Below, in pieces: positions 61,929-64,000 of a stretch of DNA of 64,000 bases. Within the stretch, counting starts at the first letter, position 1; the number at the start of each line of letters is the position of its first letter. This DNA is from JAIOZK01 sp964468645 (lineage in GTDB: Bacteria; Bacteroidota; Bacteroidia; Bacteroidales; JAIOZK01): contig CAYXUU010000003.1 in assembly GCA_964468645.1 (NCBI GenBank), positions 124,001 to 188,000 on the forward strand, in the 5' to 3' direction. The translations under genes and the position numbers were made by a program. The notes beneath the pieces are model-generated. The model did no database searches. It was not told the origin of the DNA and worked only from the letters and a program-made list of their open reading frames with translations.

Positions 61929-64000
61929 TTATTTTTTCATAAACTTATCCTGGATCTGTGATCCGTTTTCAGTTTTGATGTTCAGCATATAGTATCCGGC
62001 CGGCAAGTCACTGGTATTGATATTGAGCTTTTGCAATCCGGTTAAGCCATTTTCACTTAATTCAAATACTACCTGTCCGAGTGCATTCATAATCGCAAGC
62101 TGATATTTTGTTGTTTTCATCAGGTAAAATTCAACATAAATATTACTGTGGGCAGGATTCGGATACATCGTAAACTGGTTCAGAAGCTGGCTGTTGATTC
62201 CTGAGCAAATAATGATGGTTACTTCAAACGCTTCTGAAGTTCCAATACAATCTTCCGAGCTAGTTTCGGTAACAATTAAATTTCCATCCCCCGGATCTCC
62301 CCAGAGTACAGTAATTTGATGTGTGCCGGTTCCTGCAACAATAGTACCTCCTTCAACAATCCATTCGTATGTACTTCCTGCATTTTCCTGTACAGAATAA
62401 ACATATTCTTCGTCACTGCATGCATTTGCTTCACCACCTACTACAGGTTGTGGAGTAGCATAGATGGTAGTTTCTGCAGGATCTGATGCAGGGCCTGTAC
62501 CGCAATCATTCTCACCGGCAACAGTTATTGAAGCGAGGCCTGAGAAGTCGATGCTCCATTCTATTCTTGCAGTATCTTCAATGGTTTCAATCACAGTTCC
62601 GGCTTCCGGTGGATCAATACTCCAGATTAAATTAACCGCACCTGACGCCCCATCTGTAAAATACTCTGAAATCTCATTATTACAAGCAGTTTCTGGTCCT
62701 TCTGGTTGATCAGCCTGTTCAGGAGCTTCCATAGCATGTACCCAGGTCATACCTGTCATAGCAGTTGTACAATTGGTACTTGAACCTGTTGAAGTATAGA
62801 TGCCTTCTTCGGTAAAGAATCCGAAACTGATGGTATCGCCGGTACCCTGAACAGTTATGCCGGTAGTTTCATCATCAAGGAATAATTCATATTCAATATT
62901 TACCTCCGAGCCGTACAATTTTAATTCTGCTCCTGAGGATCCTTCACAATAGCCTCCATCGGGTGATAGTTCATATTCTGTTGGACTCAAATCAACAGTT
63001 CCGGAAAAGACCGTTGACCATTCTCCTATGGCACATTCATTTTCAGCCCTTACCTTTATTTCGAAGGATCCGGTATAACCATCTGTTGCATTAAAGGTAG
63101 CTGTTGGACCTGTTCCATTCACTGAACCTGCATCAGCGGGTGATATCTGCCAGTTATAGGTTTCGGTATAAGGTACAACACTTGTTGAATAATCCTGTCC
63201 CTGTCCCTCACAGGCTATACTGGGTCCGGTGGGCTGATCACATTGTGCAGGATCAAGTTTTGATTCAATATAGTTTGTTTTCTCCAGTGTGTCAGAATAA
63301 CCAGCATCATCGGAAACAATGAGTGTTACATCAAAATATCCATCCTGGGGATATGTAACCACGGGATTTTCATCAGTAGATGTAGCCGGGTTTCCGCCCT
63401 CAAAAGTCCATTGACGTGTAACAACATTTCCTGAAGATTCATCATAAAAGTTTGTAGAGTTTCCTACACAAATAGAGGAATCACTACAGCTCATTGCCGG
63501 AACTGGCCAACAACCCATGAGCTCAGGTACCATCACTTTAACACATTGTAATACCTCTTTGGTATCATCGTCCTGTACAAAAGCTATCAGTTCACATGAA
63601 TCGGTTACCCAGGTTGGATCCAGTGTGAATGTTAAGTCCACTTCCACCTCATCCGAACCAGAGAAATCAATAGCTGTACCAAGATCTGTAGGAACCATAT
63701 CCCTCATACAGTAATCTATAGTGGACTGGTTTTGCCAGCTGTAAGGAATTCCGGTTTCTGTTACAGCCAATTGAACTTTCAGGTTGGTACCCGTATAAGT
63801 TGCAACCTTATTAATTGTTAGCGTTACATCATAGGTATCCCCACTATTATCACCACAAATGTCGATGGTAAAGGAACATGGAATAACTATTCTTTGATTG
63901 TACAAAGGAAGAAAAGTTGTGTAAAGGCTGGATGATGCATTACCCCCGACATGACTCAATGTCCCATCAAAGAAAGTGGTTGGAAAACCAGTGATATTGT
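61929..64000 (-). CDS. Secreted PKD protein with T9SS sorting domain (5' end outside window)
   Basis: The frame is open to the window edge, so the start lies beyond 64000; the TTG at 63959 is internal. The first visible residues, NITGFPTTFFDGTLSHVGG, carry the FPTxxFDG pattern of the thioredoxin-like head in Omp28-related outer-membrane proteins. A beta domain follows (about 40-150, IDICGDNSGDTYDVTL). A PKD domain (175-245: RQWTFEGGNPATSTDE, DVTLIVSDDAG) precedes several Ig-like modules with recurring QPxGPxxACxxxxxxY openings. The type A sorting domain contains MYPNPAHS and DLPAGYYMLNIKTENG, and ends IQDKFMKK. It is a secreted cargo of T9SS; the exact function is not recognised. Confidence 0.85.
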   Translation of the reverse strand, partial: NITGFPTTFFDGTLSHVGGNASSSLYTTFLPLYNQRIVIPCSFTIDICGDNSGDTYDVTLTINKVATYTGTNLKVQLAVTETGIPYSWQNQSTIDYCMRDMVPTDLGTAIDFSGSDEVEVDLTFTLDPTWVTDSCELIAFVQDDDTKEVLQCVKVMVPELMGCWPVPAMSCSDSSICVGNSTNFYDESSGNVVTRQWTFEGGNPATSTDENPVVTYPQDGYFDVTLIVSDDAGYSDTLEKTNYIESKLDPAQCDQPTGPSIACEGQGQDYSTSVVPYTETYNWQISPADAGSVNGTGPTATFNATDGYTGSFEIKVRAENECAIGEWSTVFSGTVDLSPTEYELSPDGGYCEGSSGAELKLYGSEVNIEYELFLDDETTGITVQGTGDTISFGFFTEEGIYTSTGSSTNCTTAMTGMTWVHAMEAPEQADQPEGPETACNNEISEYFTDGASGAVNLIWSIDPPEAGTVIETIEDTARIEWSIDFSGLASITVAGENDCGTGPASDPAETTIYATPQPVVGGEANACSDEEYVYSVQENAGSTYEWIVEGGTIVAGTGTHQITVLWGDPGDGNLIVTETSSEDCIGTSEAFEVTIIICSGINSQLLNQFTMYPNPAHSNIYVEFYLMKTTKYQLAIMNALGQVVFELSENGLTGLQKLNINTSDLPAGYYMLNIKTENGSQIQDKFMKK

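Noticed and set aside
1..64000. tRNA, rRNA or riboswitch genes
   Set aside because: I scanned the intergenic regions by eye and saw no cloverleaf-like segment with a TTCGANNC loop, no rRNA-like sequence and no recognisable riboswitch core; short ncRNAs could be missed without a covariance search.

Overview
This window comes from a member of the Bacteroidota. The evidence is type IX secretion system (T9SS) C-terminal sorting domains on many secreted proteins, a PorP/SprF-family membrane protein, several FISUMP (Fibrobacter succinogenes major paralogous) domains, promoters of the TAnnTTTG (-7) type, and almost no Shine-Dalgarno sequences (one clear exception precedes the alcohol dehydrogenase). 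The genus cannot be read from the sequence. No rRNA, tRNA, CRISPR array, prophage or intact insertion sequence was seen.

Layout. 1-6184: three plus-strand secreted proteins, the first a 5'-truncated protein with a dockerin module and the next two carrying cohesin-like modules, so this looks like a small cohesin-dockerin surface assembly. 6188-16733: mostly housekeeping genes (flavodoxin, an SDR epimerase with an outer-membrane-like protein, tyrS, mnmA, an iron alcohol dehydrogenase, an EF-G paralogue with changed G motifs, an alpha/beta hydrolase) plus a fused remnant of a HEPN/nucleotidyltransferase pair. 16895-40603: an accessory stretch entirely on the plus strand, made of lipoproteins, exported proteins of unknown function, giant repeat proteins, FISUMP proteins and a membrane TPR-AraC regulator. 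It contains at least two families of duplicated genes, and some copies are broken. 40775-44829: GxxExxY protein, DNA-3-methyladenine glycosylase I, M28 peptidase and a lipoprotein. 44956-50493: a giant beta-helix protein. 50522-57840: a PfkB kinase, a TfoX-N protein and a T9SS operon (type B adhesin, PorP/SprF protein, large adhesin with a deacetylase-like head). 57947-64000: a Mut7-C RNase-type protein, a soluble hybrid histidine kinase and the 3' part of another T9SS cargo gene.

How the genes relate. The duplicated unit [C10 peptidase + TPR-AraC regulator] occurs at 26611-28695 and at 38249-40603. In the first copy only the regulator is intact; in the second only the peptidase is intact. 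A FISUMP lipoprotein gene (intact at 28922-30553, broken at 16895-18158) is linked in both places to a paralogous small lipoprotein (19348 and 31064), a membrane protein, and a conserved 38-bp upstream block.

A family of imperfect inverted repeats built from the words GAACGCGGAT and ATCCGCGTTC is scattered through 10.5-41.3 kb. The left ends usually sit directly after, or overlap, the stop codon of a gene. The most interesting open points are this repeat family, the reciprocal decay with local gene conversion, the cohesin-dockerin cluster with frame-shifting microsatellites, and the EF-G paralogue.
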